Source: Melioribacteraceae bacterium (GTDB lineage: Bacteria; Bacteroidota; Ignavibacteria; Ignavibacteriales; Melioribacteraceae). From it: a stretch of DNA of 64,000 nt. Positions 41,537 through 51,246 of this stretch are shown in pieces (the first letter of the stretch is position 1; each line of letters begins with the position of its first letter). Under the pieces are notes generated by a model that was not told where the DNA came from, did no database searches, and saw only the letters and a list, made by a program, of their open reading frames with translations. The translations under genes were made by a program, and so were the position numbers. The stretch is taken from positions 3,009,511-3,073,510 of the forward strand of contig CP129490.1 of assembly GCA_030584085.1 (NCBI GenBank). Reading direction: 5' to 3'.

Positions 41537-42895
41537 ATGTACGTTGACACTCATGCTCATCTTTTCTTTCCGAATTTTAACGATGAATTAGATCAAGTTA
41601 TTGAACGAGCTCGCAACGCTGGTGTCGGAGCAATTCTAGTCCCCGGCACTGATATTCCGACTTCAATGCAAGCAATTAAACTTGCCGATCAATATGAAAA
41701 TATCTTTGTGGGTGTTGGAGTTCATCCACATGAAACAAAGGAATGGACGGATGAATTACTAGTACAAATTGAAAAAATTAGCAAACATCCAAAAGTAGTT
41801 GCAATAGGTGAAATCGGATTGGATTATTATTACGATTTTTCACCGCGAGAAATTCAACTGAAGGCTTTTCGTTCTCAAATTGAATTAGCAATTAAATTAG
41901 ATCTGCCGATAATTGTCCACAACAGAGAATCGAATGATGACTTAATGAAAATTATAAGAGAATATGCCGATACTTCATTACGAGCACAGTTTCATTGTTT
42001 TGCAGGCTCCGCAGATGATGCAAAAGAATTAATCGGTATGAATCACTTCATTTCGTTTCCCGGAAATGTTACATTCAAAAAAGCCGATGACATAAGAAAT
42101 ATTTTGAAGTCAATTCCCCCTGAGCATTTATTGCTGGAAACCGATGCACCGTTTATGACACCAGTTCCATATAGAGGGAAGCGAAACGAACCCTCCAACA
42201 TTCCTCTAATCGCCGAAACAATTTGCGAAGTTCATAATATATCTTCAGATGAACTTGCAAAAATTACATCTTATAATGCTTACAAACTTTTCGGAATCGG
42301 AAAGAATAGTAATCTGGTTTATACATACCAGATCGGTAATTCATTGTATATAAATGTTACAAACAGGTGCGATTCTGATTGTGTCTTCTGTAAAAGAAAA
42401 ACTACCGCTGAAGTACAAGGTTACAAATTGAAAATGAAAAAAAGCGAAGAACCTCAGGCTTCCGTTTACATTGAGGAAATCGGAGATCCGACAAAATATG
42501 ATGAAATTGTTTTTTGCGGTTATGGTGAACCAACCATTAGATGGGATGTTGTGAAGGAAGTTGCTAAGTATGTAAAAGAAAACGGCGGCAAAACAAGAAT
42601 GAATACTAACGGACACGGTAATGTTATAAATCAACGCGATATTACACCTGAGCTAAAAGGATTGATTGATACTGTATCAGTCAGCTTAAATTCTGTTTAC
42701 CCGGAGCAATATGCAGAACTGATGCGGGTTAAGCCTGATATGCATTCCAAAATGATTGAATTTGCAAAACTTGCAAAACAATATTCTAAAGTTGTTATGT
42801 CGGTAGTTGGTATTGACGAAGTGGACAAAGAGAAAGCTAGAAAATTAGTAACCGAAGAAATCGGGGCTGAATTCAGAGAACGAGCATATTTTTAA
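41537..42895 (+). CDS. TatD-family hydrolase fused to TatD-associated radical SAM domain
   Basis: 452 residues. The first 255 are a full TatD metal-dependent nuclease: MYVDTHAHLFFPNFN, GVGVHPHETKEW, IGEIGLDYYYDFS, IIVHNRES, HCFAGSADDA, and LLETDAPFMTP, with the His, Glu, His and Asp metal ligands present. From about residue 265 a compact radical SAM domain follows: NVTNRCDSDCVFCKR (Cx3Cx2C cluster), CGYGEPTIRW, MNTNGHGNV. TatD-linked radical SAM proteins are known as neighbours or fusions of TatD; the reaction of the radical SAM half is unknown. The stop overlaps the dacB start by one base (TAATG). Confidence 0.88.
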   Translation: MYVDTHAHLFFPNFNDELDQVIERARNAGVGAILVPGTDIPTSMQAIKLADQYENIFVGVGVHPHETKEWTDELLVQIEKISKHPKVVAIGEIGLDYYYDFSPREIQLKAFRSQIELAIKLDLPIIVHNRESNDDLMKIIREYADTSLRAQFHCFAGSADDAKELIGMNHFISFPGNVTFKKADDIRNILKSIPPEHLLLETDAPFMTPVPYRGKRNEPSNIPLIAETICEVHNISSDELAKITSYNAYKLFGIGKNSNLVYTYQIGNSLYINVTNRCDSDCVFCKRKTTAEVQGYKLKMKKSEEPQASVYIEEIGDPTKYDEIVFCGYGEPTIRWDVVKEVAKYVKENGGKTRMNTNGHGNVINQRDITPELKGLIDTVSVSLNSVYPEQYAELMRVKPDMHSKMIEFAKLAKQYSKVVMSVVGIDEVDKEKARKLVTEEIGAEFRERAYF

Positions 42896-44310
42896 TGAAG
42901 AATATTGCTTTAATATTTGTAGCGGTTTATATAATAATTCCATCGCAAGTTCATTCTCAAAATTTATCAACACAAATCGATTTTTTGCTTCAGGATAGTT
43001 TACTTACTGTTTCTCAAATTGCTATTGATGTATATGATCTGCAAACCGAAAAATATCTCTACAGAAAAAATGAAAAATTAGTTTTGCGTCCCGCCTCAAA
43101 TATGAAATTATTAACAACTTCCGCAGCCTTATTTTATCTTGGTGAAGATGCTGATTTCGAAACTTCATTTTATACAAACGGGAAAGTTGTTGACTCCGTA
43201 TTAATTGGAGATATTATTGTTAAGGGCGGTTTTGATCCGCTTTTTACTTTGAAAGATTTTGACACGATTATTAAAAAATTTAAAATAAGCGGTGTTAGAA
43301 AAGTTGAAGGAAATATTTATGCTGATGTTTCCGAAATGGATTCACTTTACTTTGGAAAAGGATGGATGTGGGATGATAATCCACATTCGTTTAATCCATA
43401 TCTTTCTCCCTTAAACATAAATAAGAATTACGTTACTATATATTTTTCACCCTCACAGATTGATTCAATTGCGAAAGTCTCGCTTTATCCCGAATCAAAT
43501 TTTTACACGTTTGAGAATTCACTAGTTACAACAATAGAAGATACTTCTAATATAACAGTAACCAGAGATTGGCTAAATCATTCAAACCGAATTATAATTA
43601 AAGGTGATATTTCGCATAACAAAGGTGTTGATTCAGCAAAGGTTAATATCATAGATCCGCATTTATTCTTTATTCAAATATTCGGCGAGCAATTGAATGG
43701 GAATGGAATTGAATTCAATGGATATTCGACAATCAAAAAAATCACCGATGACTTCGATACACTGTACGTTAATAGAAGAAATATAATTGAAGTTATAAAT
43801 GATGTAAACAAAGAAAGTGATAATCTGGGTGCTGAAATGTTAATTAGAAAATTGAGTTCAAAGTTTTTCTCCGGATCAGCTTCAGCAGAAAAAGGATTAA
43901 GAATGATTGACAGCCTAGTTACGGTAATCGGTTATAATCCTAAAACATTTGTGTTTGCTGATGGTTCCGGATTGTCACACTACAATTTGATTTCAGCTCA
44001 ATTAATAGTTGACTTGCTTAAGTATCTATATAAAAAACAATCGGCAGTCTACAATGTAATTTATGAATCACTTCCGATTGCCGGAGTTGACGGAACATTA
44101 AAAAATAGAATGCGGCAATTTAATTTATCTAAGAATATTCGTGCTAAAACCGGAACTATTAGCGGTGTAAGTACAGTTTCCGGTTATGCAAAAGCTGCCA
44201 ATAACCATATGTTGGCTTTTTCAATTTTTGTACAGAATTATTCCGGTTCAGCAAGAAAAGCAAGAAGAATTCAAGATGAGATTTGTAAAATATTAGCGAG
44301 TTATAAATGA
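42895..44310 (+). CDS. dacB: D-alanyl-D-alanine carboxypeptidase/endopeptidase, PBP4 (S13) family
   Basis: 471 residues with a signal peptide (1-21), the catalytic SxxK in RPASNMKLLTTSAAL (near residue 70), the DGSGLSHYNLIS motif and the KTGT motif in IRAKTGTISGVSTVSGYA. These are the three active-site motifs of penicillin-binding protein 4. It trims or cuts peptidoglycan cross-links in the periplasm. It is translationally coupled to the TatD fusion gene upstream and to prmA downstream (ATGA overlap). Confidence 0.93.
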   Translation: MKNIALIFVAVYIIIPSQVHSQNLSTQIDFLLQDSLLTVSQIAIDVYDLQTEKYLYRKNEKLVLRPASNMKLLTTSAALFYLGEDADFETSFYTNGKVVDSVLIGDIIVKGGFDPLFTLKDFDTIIKKFKISGVRKVEGNIYADVSEMDSLYFGKGWMWDDNPHSFNPYLSPLNINKNYVTIYFSPSQIDSIAKVSLYPESNFYTFENSLVTTIEDTSNITVTRDWLNHSNRIIIKGDISHNKGVDSAKVNIIDPHLFFIQIFGEQLNGNGIEFNGYSTIKKITDDFDTLYVNRRNIIEVINDVNKESDNLGAEMLIRKLSSKFFSGSASAEKGLRMIDSLVTVIGYNPKTFVFADGSGLSHYNLISAQLIVDLLKYLYKKQSAVYNVIYESLPIAGVDGTLKNRMRQFNLSKNIRAKTGTISGVSTVSGYAKAANNHMLAFSIFVQNYSGSARKARRIQDEICKILASYK

Positions 44311-45158
44311 GAAAGCATAAAGTATTTGTAATAGCTGCACTTCCTTTCAATATTGATTTAATCTCGGGTCAATTATGGAATCTTGATATTGAGGGAATTA
44401 CAGAAAACGAAATGAACTTGATTGTATATTCTTCACCAAAATCTTCAGTCTCAATAAATGAAATAGAAGATGAGTTAAAAAAATTAAAACAAGAAAACTT
44501 AATTGAAACCTACGAGGTTGAAGAAAATGAAATAGAAGAAATTAATTGGAATGAAGAATGGGAGAAGAAATTTAGTCCGATTCATGTAACCGATAGAATT
44601 ATAATAAAACCATCATTCAAGCCGATTGAAAGTTCTCAGGACAAACTAATCATCACAATTGATCCTAAGATGTCATTCGGAACAGGCGAACATGAAACAA
44701 CTAAATTAGTTCTTCAACTGATGGAAAAAGTCTACGATAATCATACTAAAGTTCTAGATGTTGGAAGTGGAACAGCAGTTTTAGCAATAGCAGCCGCTAA
44801 GTTTGGAGCAGAAAATGTTATTGCAATTGACAATGATGAGTGGTGTTTAGAAAATGGTTTAGAAAATGTTCAGCTTAATTTAGTAGAGGATAAAGTCAAA
44901 GTTCAGCTCGGCGAGATCGATTCTGTTGACGATAAAGATTTTGACTTAATATTGGCTAACATCAATAAACATATTTTAGTAGATATAGCAGAAAAGATTT
45001 CGGATAAAATTAAAGATAATGGAGATTTGATACTTTCGGGTTTGCTAAATATAGACGAAGATGATATTAAAGAAGTTTATGCAAAGAAGGGCTTCCAATT
45101 CATCTCACTTAAAAGAATGAACGAATGGATAGCCCTCCATTTTAACAAAAGAATTTAA
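44307..45158 (+). CDS. prmA: Ribosomal protein L11 methyltransferase
   Basis: 283 residues: a substrate-recognition N-terminal domain, the linker WNEEWEKKFSPIHVTDRI, then a SAM-dependent methyltransferase core with MSFGTGEHETTKL, VLDVGSGTAVLAIAAAKFGA, and DLILANINKHILVDI. These motifs define PrmA, which trimethylates L11. It starts within the dacB stop codon (ATGA). Confidence 0.93.
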   Translation: MRKHKVFVIAALPFNIDLISGQLWNLDIEGITENEMNLIVYSSPKSSVSINEIEDELKKLKQENLIETYEVEENEIEEINWNEEWEKKFSPIHVTDRIIIKPSFKPIESSQDKLIITIDPKMSFGTGEHETTKLVLQLMEKVYDNHTKVLDVGSGTAVLAIAAAKFGAENVIAIDNDEWCLENGLENVQLNLVEDKVKVQLGEIDSVDDKDFDLILANINKHILVDIAEKISDKIKDNGDLILSGLLNIDEDDIKEVYAKKGFQFISLKRMNEWIALHFNKRI

Positions 45159-45164
45159 AACAGT

Positions 45165-45587
45165 TTAATTCAGTTTTTCTAAAAGTGTTGATAACTGTCT
45201 TTGCTCGGATTCATTTAGAACACTTGTAAGTTCAGCCATCTGTGCTGCATAAGCAGGTAAGATACCATTAATTTTTTCTCTTCCCTTTTCTGTAAGTTCA
45301 GCGTTGATTACTCGTCTATCTTCTTTAGAGTGAACGCGTAATACTAAATCTTCTTTTTCAAGATTATCTACTACACATGTAATATTAGCTCCGGTAACCA
45401 TTAATTCTTCACTGATTCGCTTTAGAGGAAGGGGTCCTCTGCGAGCAAGAACTTCAAGAACATTGAACTGTGGTGCAGTTAATTTTTCTTGAGACATTTG
45501 TTTCATCTGATCTTTACGAACTTTGTCATACGCCTTGGAAAGCTTTGTCCAAAGATCAAGTGCTAAATCGGTTTTTGCTTGGTCCAT
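45165..45587 (-). CDS. MarR-family transcriptional regulator
   Basis: 140 residues, all-helical with a winged helix: LTAPQFNVLEVLARRGPLPLKRISEELMVTGANITCVVDNLE (landmarks of the DNA-binding helices) and a wing with RVHSKEDRRVINAELTEKG, the DxR pattern of MarR proteins. A good Shine-Dalgarno (AGAGGAG) precedes the ATG. It is transcribed convergently to prmA, after the YgjP-type peptidase gene in the same direction (24 bp). Its ligand and targets are unknown. Confidence 0.9.
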   Translation of the reverse strand: MDQAKTDLALDLWTKLSKAYDKVRKDQMKQMSQEKLTAPQFNVLEVLARRGPLPLKRISEELMVTGANITCVVDNLEKEDLVLRVHSKEDRRVINAELTEKGREKINGILPAYAAQMAELTSVLNESEQRQLSTLLEKLN

Positions 45588-45611
45588 TCTAACTCCTCTC
45601 TGATAGAATTA

Positions 45612-46271
45612 TTAATTGGATGATAAAGTTTTTTTGTAATTCTGATAATCTGGTAAAACACTTCTTACTAAACTCCAAAATGCTTTAGAATGATTCATTT
45701 CTTTTAAATGACAGAGTTCATGGATAATAACATAGTCGATAACATTAATGTCAAACTGCATTAATCTATAACTGAACGATAGATTCTTTTTTGAAGAACA
45801 GCTTCCCCAGCGTGATCTTAATCTTTTAACTTTCACACTGTTAAAGACAAAGCCATACTTATCAGCAAGTTGATGAACTCTTTGCGGAATAAATAGTTTT
45901 GCTTTCTCAAAGAGCCATTGATCATAAAGTTGTTCAACTTTAATTTCTTGACTTGTTGATTTTATCAACTCATTATCAAACCAGTAAATAGAGAACAGAT
46001 TATCTTTTTTATCCGTAATACTACGGATATTAATTCGACTACCTAAATATCTGAATTTATTCTTATTAAATGCAAGTTTTGATATTTTTTTTTCTATCCA
46101 TTCTAATTGTTCATCTAAAAAATTTAACGCCTTTTCAATAGAACTTCTAAGGGGAACTATTAGATTTATTTCACCTGTTTTATGGATGCGTAATTGTATA
46201 TGTTTTGCTTGCTTACTTTTTTTTATTACTATGTTGTAACTTTTATTATTTACATCGACTTGTTTTATCAT
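45612..46271 (-). CDS. YgjP-type (M48/SprT-like) zinc metallopeptidase
   Basis: 219 residues of the YgjP/DUF45 family: N-terminal IVIKKSKQAKHIQLRI, the middle WGSCSSKKNLSFSYRLMQF, and the zinc site HELCHLKEMNHSKAFW. The HExxH helix and a later Glu/His would hold zinc. These are soluble predicted proteases whose substrates are unknown. Divergent from menF across an 88-bp gap. Confidence 0.88.
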   Translation of the reverse strand: MIKQVDVNNKSYNIVIKKSKQAKHIQLRIHKTGEINLIVPLRSSIEKALNFLDEQLEWIEKKISKLAFNKNKFRYLGSRINIRSITDKKDNLFSIYWFDNELIKSTSQEIKVEQLYDQWLFEKAKLFIPQRVHQLADKYGFVFNSVKVKRLRSRWGSCSSKKNLSFSYRLMQFDINVIDYVIIHELCHLKEMNHSKAFWSLVRSVLPDYQNYKKTLSSN

Positions 46272-46359
46272 GTTAGTTCATCTTATTCTATTAATGTAAT
46301 CAAGCTTTATAACTACAATTTATTTTTTTATTTTAACGTCTAATTTAAATAAAGTATTT

Positions 46360-47784
46360 GTGTTGACTCCAAAAATTGAAAATCTCTTTCAGTTCATAGA
46401 CGGAATTAAATCCGATAAAGTTAATGAAACAAACCGAATAAAATTGATTTCATTTGCTTACGATTATCCTAAAATTAATTTTCATCAAATTATTAATAAT
46501 CTAAATTCGGGTAGCCATTCTTTTTTTTATTGGGAAAAACCTGATGAGGATTACACAATACTAGGTATTGATTCTCTTGATGAAGTTCAAACATACGGTG
46601 AAAATAGAACTGAACTCAGTCGCACACAAATTGAGAAATGGATAAATAATTATTTCACGAATTTTACTTCTCTTAATATTTCATCGGTACCTGTGTTTAT
46701 GGGTGGAATGAAATTTTCTCCCGAGGGGAATTCCACGGAATCAATATGGAAAGATTTTGCAGATTCTGACTGGTTTATTCCTAAGTTGGTACTTCTTAAA
46801 CAAAATAAAAAATATTTTATTGTACTAAATTTTACCTATCAAAACCTACCGGAAATTGAACTAGCGAACTTATTTAAATCCAGAATGAAATTATTTGAGT
46901 CATTGCAGGTAGAGAATCAGATTTTTGAACCGGAATCTGTTGATGAATCAAATCTTTATGACAAAAATGAACGCGAAAATTGGATTGATAAAGTTCATTC
47001 TGCACTAAATCAGATTTCAAGCGGTACATACAAAAAAATTGTTTTATCAAGAAGAGTTTCTTTAAACATATCCGGTAAACCAATTCTATCAGAGAAATTA
47101 CATAAACTATCCGAAGAATATCCAAGATGTTATATTTTTGCTTACGGTAAAAATGAATCAATATTTTTTGGTGCTTCACCGGAGAAGCTTGCAAAAATTT
47201 CAAACGGATGGGTTGAAGCTGATGCTCTTGCGGGTTCAACTCCGCGTGGGCAAAATCAAAGCGACGATGAAAGACTAGCCGAAGAATTGTTACTTAGTAA
47301 GAAAAACTTAAACGAGCAGTATGCGGTTGTTGATTTTATTACAAATTCATTCGCAGAGTTTTCTGATGAAATTGTCTATGATGAAAAACCAATAATTAGA
47401 AAACTTTCCAACATTCAACACTTATGGACACCAATCAAAGCTAAACTAAAACCTGGTCATACAATTTTTTCAATTTTGAAAGAGATTCATCCAACACCTG
47501 CTATATGCGGCGTGCCTTGGTCTGGTGCATTAAATTTTATTAGAACCACAGAAGGTTATAATCGTGGTTTATACGCCGGAATAATCGGCTGGTTCAATTT
47601 TGAAGAGCAAGGTGAATTTGCCGTTGCTATAAGATCGGGACTTTTAAAGAACAACAAACTTTTTGCATTTGCCGGTTGTGGTATTGTTGAAGGTTCTGAT
47701 CCAGAGTTAGAATTTGAAGAAACTGAATTAAAATTAAAACCGATCTTATCTTTGTTTCCGCATGAAAATGTCCCACAATCTTAA
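46360..47784 (+). CDS. menF: Isochorismate synthase (menaquinone type)
   Basis: 474 residues; start GTG at 46360 or TTG directly after it. Chorismate-binding fold with IVLSRRVSL, EADALAGSTPRGQ, LSNIQHLW, HPTPAICGVPWSGAL and YAGIIGWF, ending with GCGIVEGSDPELEFEETELK. It converts chorismate to isochorismate, the first step of menaquinone synthesis. MenF and EntC/DhbC cannot be separated by sequence alone; the men operon settles it. Its end overlaps the start of menD. Confidence 0.93.
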   Translation: MLTPKIENLFQFIDGIKSDKVNETNRIKLISFAYDYPKINFHQIINNLNSGSHSFFYWEKPDEDYTILGIDSLDEVQTYGENRTELSRTQIEKWINNYFTNFTSLNISSVPVFMGGMKFSPEGNSTESIWKDFADSDWFIPKLVLLKQNKKYFIVLNFTYQNLPEIELANLFKSRMKLFESLQVENQIFEPESVDESNLYDKNERENWIDKVHSALNQISSGTYKKIVLSRRVSLNISGKPILSEKLHKLSEEYPRCYIFAYGKNESIFFGASPEKLAKISNGWVEADALAGSTPRGQNQSDDERLAEELLLSKKNLNEQYAVVDFITNSFAEFSDEIVYDEKPIIRKLSNIQHLWTPIKAKLKPGHTIFSILKEIHPTPAICGVPWSGALNFIRTTEGYNRGLYAGIIGWFNFEEQGEFAVAIRSGLLKNNKLFAFAGCGIVEGSDPELEFEETELKLKPILSLFPHENVPQS

Positions 47785-49519
47785 CTACATCTGGTCAAAG
47801 TTTATAGTTGATCAATTTGTTCAATTTGGAGTAAAGCATGTTTGTATTTCTCCTGGATCAAGGAATACACCACTAACTACCGCTTTTGCCGAGAACAAAA
47901 GAATTAAAAAATATGTTAATATTGATGAACGATCATCCGCTTTTTTTGCTCTTGGAATTGCCAAAGCTGTAAATCAACCCGTTGCCTTGTTAACAACATC
48001 GGGAACTGCAACAGCAAACTTATATCCTGCAATTATTGAAGCTTATCTCCAAAGAATCCCACTTATTATTTGTACTGCTGATAGACCGGCACAATTAAGA
48101 AATACAGGAGCAAATCAAACAATAAATCAGAATAACCTTTACGGAAATCATATTCGTTTATTTAAAGATATTGCATTGCCGAATATCAAATTAAGCGCAT
48201 TCATTTCAATACATAAAAATATTAGCAAAGCATTCGAAATTGCTTTACATGAAAATTGTGGTCCGGTTCATTTCAATTTTCAATTCGATAAACCGTTAGA
48301 AAAATCTACTTATGATTGTGTCATCCCAAGTGAATTACTTAAGAGCATTAGTGAATTAAGTACATCGTTTACCGTCGACACAAGAAAGTATTCAGCAAAA
48401 AATAAAATCCTGAAAGATGTTGTTTCGAAAATAAATAGATCGGGAAAAGGATTAATATTAGTCGGGTGGGATAATTACTCAAAGGATTTTATAAAAGAAA
48501 TTATTAAGCTTTCAGACAAAACCGGTTACCCAATATTATGTGACGGTGCTAGCGGAATTTTTCTAAAGAGTAATCACAAAAATTTAATTGTCAATCATCC
48601 AGCATTCTTGCGCTCTTCAAAATTTGTTGAAAAATATTCACCGAAAGTAGTTATTCAATTTGGTAACGCACCAACATCAAACGCAATGTTGGATTTCTTA
48701 AAGAATTTAAAATCATATAAAGTTGCAGTAAATTCTTTTGGGGATAGAAAAGATTCAGGCGTTAATTTTGCGTATACAATAACATCTGATCCGATTCTAT
48801 TCTGCAGTGAGATTTATAAAAAGATAGATCAAAATAAGAGTCGGACATATTTAAATTCCATTATTGAAATTGATAATAGAATTGAAAAAATGAAAAATAG
48901 TTTTCTACGAGCCACAAAAGTTTATGAAGAAGTAAATATCCTTGAACAAGTATTTGAATCACTTCCTAAATACTCAAATGTATTTGTTTCAAATAGTCTG
49001 CCAATCCGTGATTTAGAGTTTTTCAAGAGTAAATCAAATAAAAATATTAACTTGTTTGTAAATCGTGGTGCGAGCGGAATAGATGGAATAACTTCCACTG
49101 CAGCTGGAATTTCTGTCGCTTCCAAACGACCTACTGTTTTAATTACGGGCGATCTCTCTTTCTTTCATGATACGAATGGATTACATATAATTAAGAAGTA
49201 TAAAATACCACTGACAATTATATTGATTAACAATGGCGGCGGTGCAATTTTCGGTATGCTTCCCGTGGTTAAAGAAAAATCAATTTTTGACGAGTATTTT
49301 TTTACACCTCTTAATTTAGAATTTTCGCAACTTGCTAAAACATATCAAGCTAAGTATTATTCAATAAAGTCATTTGATTCGTTGACTAAGAAATTAAAAG
49401 TTAGTTTGACGAACAGAGATTTCAGTTTGTTGGAAATTAAAACAGATTATCGAAAAGCAATTGAACTAAGAAAGAAATATTTTCGAGATGTAATTCAACT
49501 TGTCGAAAAAGATTTATGA
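47762..49519 (+). CDS. menD: 2-succinyl-5-enolpyruvyl-6-hydroxy-3-cyclohexene-1-carboxylate synthase
   Basis: 585 residues (the second ATG at 47768 would remove two). ThDP-enzyme motifs: ISPGSRNTPLTTAF near the start, DERSSAFFALGIAKA, GDLSFFHDTNGL and INNGGGAIFG for the ThDP/metal site. It adds succinic semialdehyde-ThDP to isochorismate. The start lies inside the menF coding end (23-bp overlap) and its stop overlaps the menH start (ATGA), so translation is coupled throughout. Confidence 0.95.
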   Translation: MKMSHNLNYIWSKFIVDQFVQFGVKHVCISPGSRNTPLTTAFAENKRIKKYVNIDERSSAFFALGIAKAVNQPVALLTTSGTATANLYPAIIEAYLQRIPLIICTADRPAQLRNTGANQTINQNNLYGNHIRLFKDIALPNIKLSAFISIHKNISKAFEIALHENCGPVHFNFQFDKPLEKSTYDCVIPSELLKSISELSTSFTVDTRKYSAKNKILKDVVSKINRSGKGLILVGWDNYSKDFIKEIIKLSDKTGYPILCDGASGIFLKSNHKNLIVNHPAFLRSSKFVEKYSPKVVIQFGNAPTSNAMLDFLKNLKSYKVAVNSFGDRKDSGVNFAYTITSDPILFCSEIYKKIDQNKSRTYLNSIIEIDNRIEKMKNSFLRATKVYEEVNILEQVFESLPKYSNVFVSNSLPIRDLEFFKSKSNKNINLFVNRGASGIDGITSTAAGISVASKRPTVLITGDLSFFHDTNGLHIIKKYKIPLTIILINNGGGAIFGMLPVVKEKSIFDEYFFTPLNLEFSQLAKTYQAKYYSIKSFDSLTKKLKVSLTNRDFSLLEIKTDYRKAIELRKKYFRDVIQLVEKDL

Positions 49520-50340
49520 AAATTCCTTTCAAAAATTATCATCTTTTTGTTGATGCAACATATTATAATACCAATAAACCCACCATTCTTTTTATCCATG
49601 GATTTTCCGGTTCGTCATTAGACTGGAAAGAAATAATTCCTCAAATAGATGAAAATTTTTCTTGCATTGCTCTTGATTTAATTGGTCACGGTCAATCTTC
49701 TGCACCAAATGATATTGTTGAATATGAACAATTAACATTAGTAAATCATCTCAAGGAAATTTTAGACCTGTTAAGTATCAACAAAGCAATACTTTGCGGA
49801 TATTCCATGGGGGGACGTTTAAGCTTATCATTTGCGGAAGATTACAGAGAGAGAGTACATGGATTAATTTTAGAATCAACTTCACCCGGTATCCAAGAGG
49901 ATAATCAGCGAAATGAAAGATTACATAGCGATAAGCTTCTTGCTGAAAATATTCACAAAAATGGAATTGAATGGTTCGTAGATTACTGGATGAACTTACC
50001 AATATTTAGTTCTCAAAAACAATTATCCACATCTATACTCAATCGGATAAAGATAAGTAAATTGAATAATAATCCAGCCGGTTTGGCAAATTCATTGCTT
50101 GGGTTCAGTCAAGGTAAAATGAAACCTTGTTGGGAAAGTTTGACCACTTTTACTTTTCCCATTCAATTAATTGTCGGCGAAAGTGATAAAAAGTATTGCT
50201 TAATAAATGATCAAATGAATCAACAGCTTCAAAACTCAACATACTCTATAGTTGAAAACACCGGACATAATATCCATTTAGAAAAACCTTCCGATTTTGT
50301 TATTTTAGTCAATCGCTTTTTGAGAACTAATTTTCTATAA
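49516..50340 (+). CDS. menH: SHCHC synthase, alpha/beta hydrolase MenH
   Basis: 274 residues, alpha/beta-hydrolase fold: FIHGFSGSSLDWKEI (oxyanion), nucleophile in LCGYSMGGRLSLSFA, and catalytic His in ENTGHNIHLEKP. MenH removes pyruvate from the MenD product to give 2-succinyl-6-hydroxycyclohexadiene carboxylate. By sequence alone it could be any small hydrolase; the location directly after menD supports MenH. Stop of menD overlaps its start. Confidence 0.88.
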   Translation: MKIPFKNYHLFVDATYYNTNKPTILFIHGFSGSSLDWKEIIPQIDENFSCIALDLIGHGQSSAPNDIVEYEQLTLVNHLKEILDLLSINKAILCGYSMGGRLSLSFAEDYRERVHGLILESTSPGIQEDNQRNERLHSDKLLAENIHKNGIEWFVDYWMNLPIFSSQKQLSTSILNRIKISKLNNNPAGLANSLLGFSQGKMKPCWESLTTFTFPIQLIVGESDKKYCLINDQMNQQLQNSTYSIVENTGHNIHLEKPSDFVILVNRFLRTNFL

Positions 50341-50370
50341 ATTTTTGTTTACTAACTAAAAGGTTTTACA

Positions 50371-51204
50371 ATGAGCTTTAATTGGAAAAAAGTTAAAGAC
50401 TATTCGGATATTGTTTATGAAAAGCTGGACGGGATTGCAAAGATTACAATTAATCGTCCGGATAAACGCAATGCATTTCGCCCCGAGACAGTTTTGGAAA
50501 TGCATGAAGCATTTTTAGATGCAAGAGAAGATCCCGAAGTTGGTGTTGTATTATTAACAGGAGCCGGGCCGGCAAAGGATGGAAAGTATGCTTTTTGTTC
50601 CGGTGGTGATCAAAGCATTCGTGGTGATAAAGGATATGTTGGTGGTGACGGAATTCCTAGATTAAATATTCTTGATGTTCAAAAAGTTATTAGAAGTATG
50701 CCGAAACCCGTAATAGCATTAGTTGCCGGTTATGCAATCGGTGGAGGACATGTTCTACATGTTGTTTGTGATTTAACTATTGCGGCTGATAATGCAATCT
50801 TTGGCCAGACCGGTCCCAAAGTTGGTAGTTTTGATGGAGGTTTCGGATCAAGTTATTTGGCAAGTATTGTCGGACAAAAGAAAGCACGAGAAATTTGGTA
50901 TTTATGCCGTCAATATAACGCTGAAGAAGCAGAAAAAATGGGACTGGTAAACAAGGTTGTTCCGGTAGAAAAACTTGAAGAAGAAGGTGTTCAGTGGGCT
51001 AAAGAAATTCTCGAAAAGAGTCCGTTAGCAATAAGATGTTTAAAATCTGCATTCAATGCTGATCTTGATGGACAACAAGGAATTCAAGAACTTGCGGGTA
51101 ACGCAACATTACTTTATTACATGAGTGACGAAGCACAAGAAGGCAGAAACGCTTACAATGAAAAACGTAAACCGGATTTTTCTAAATTTCCAAGAGTTCC
51201 ATAA
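50371..51204 (+). CDS. menB: 1,4-dihydroxy-2-naphthoyl-CoA synthase
   Basis: 277 residues of the crotonase fold with MenB-specific landmarks: [50 protein letters not shown] and a C-terminal [19 protein letters not shown]. It closes the second ring of the naphthoquinone from o-succinylbenzoyl-CoA. Separated from menH by 30 bp and from menA by 42 bp. Confidence 0.96.
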   Translation: MSFNWKKVKDYSDIVYEKLDGIAKITINRPDKRNAFRPETVLEMHEAFLDAREDPEVGVVLLTGAGPAKDGKYAFCSGGDQSIRGDKGYVGGDGIPRLNILDVQKVIRSMPKPVIALVAGYAIGGGHVLHVVCDLTIAADNAIFGQTGPKVGSFDGGFGSSYLASIVGQKKAREIWYLCRQYNAEEAEKMGLVNKVVPVEKLEEEGVQWAKEILEKSPLAIRCLKSAFNADLDGQQGIQELAGNATLLYYMSDEAQEGRNAYNEKRKPDFSKFPRVP

Positions 51205-51246
51205 AATTTTCTAGATACTTTTTTAAGTAATTGCTAAAAACTATTT

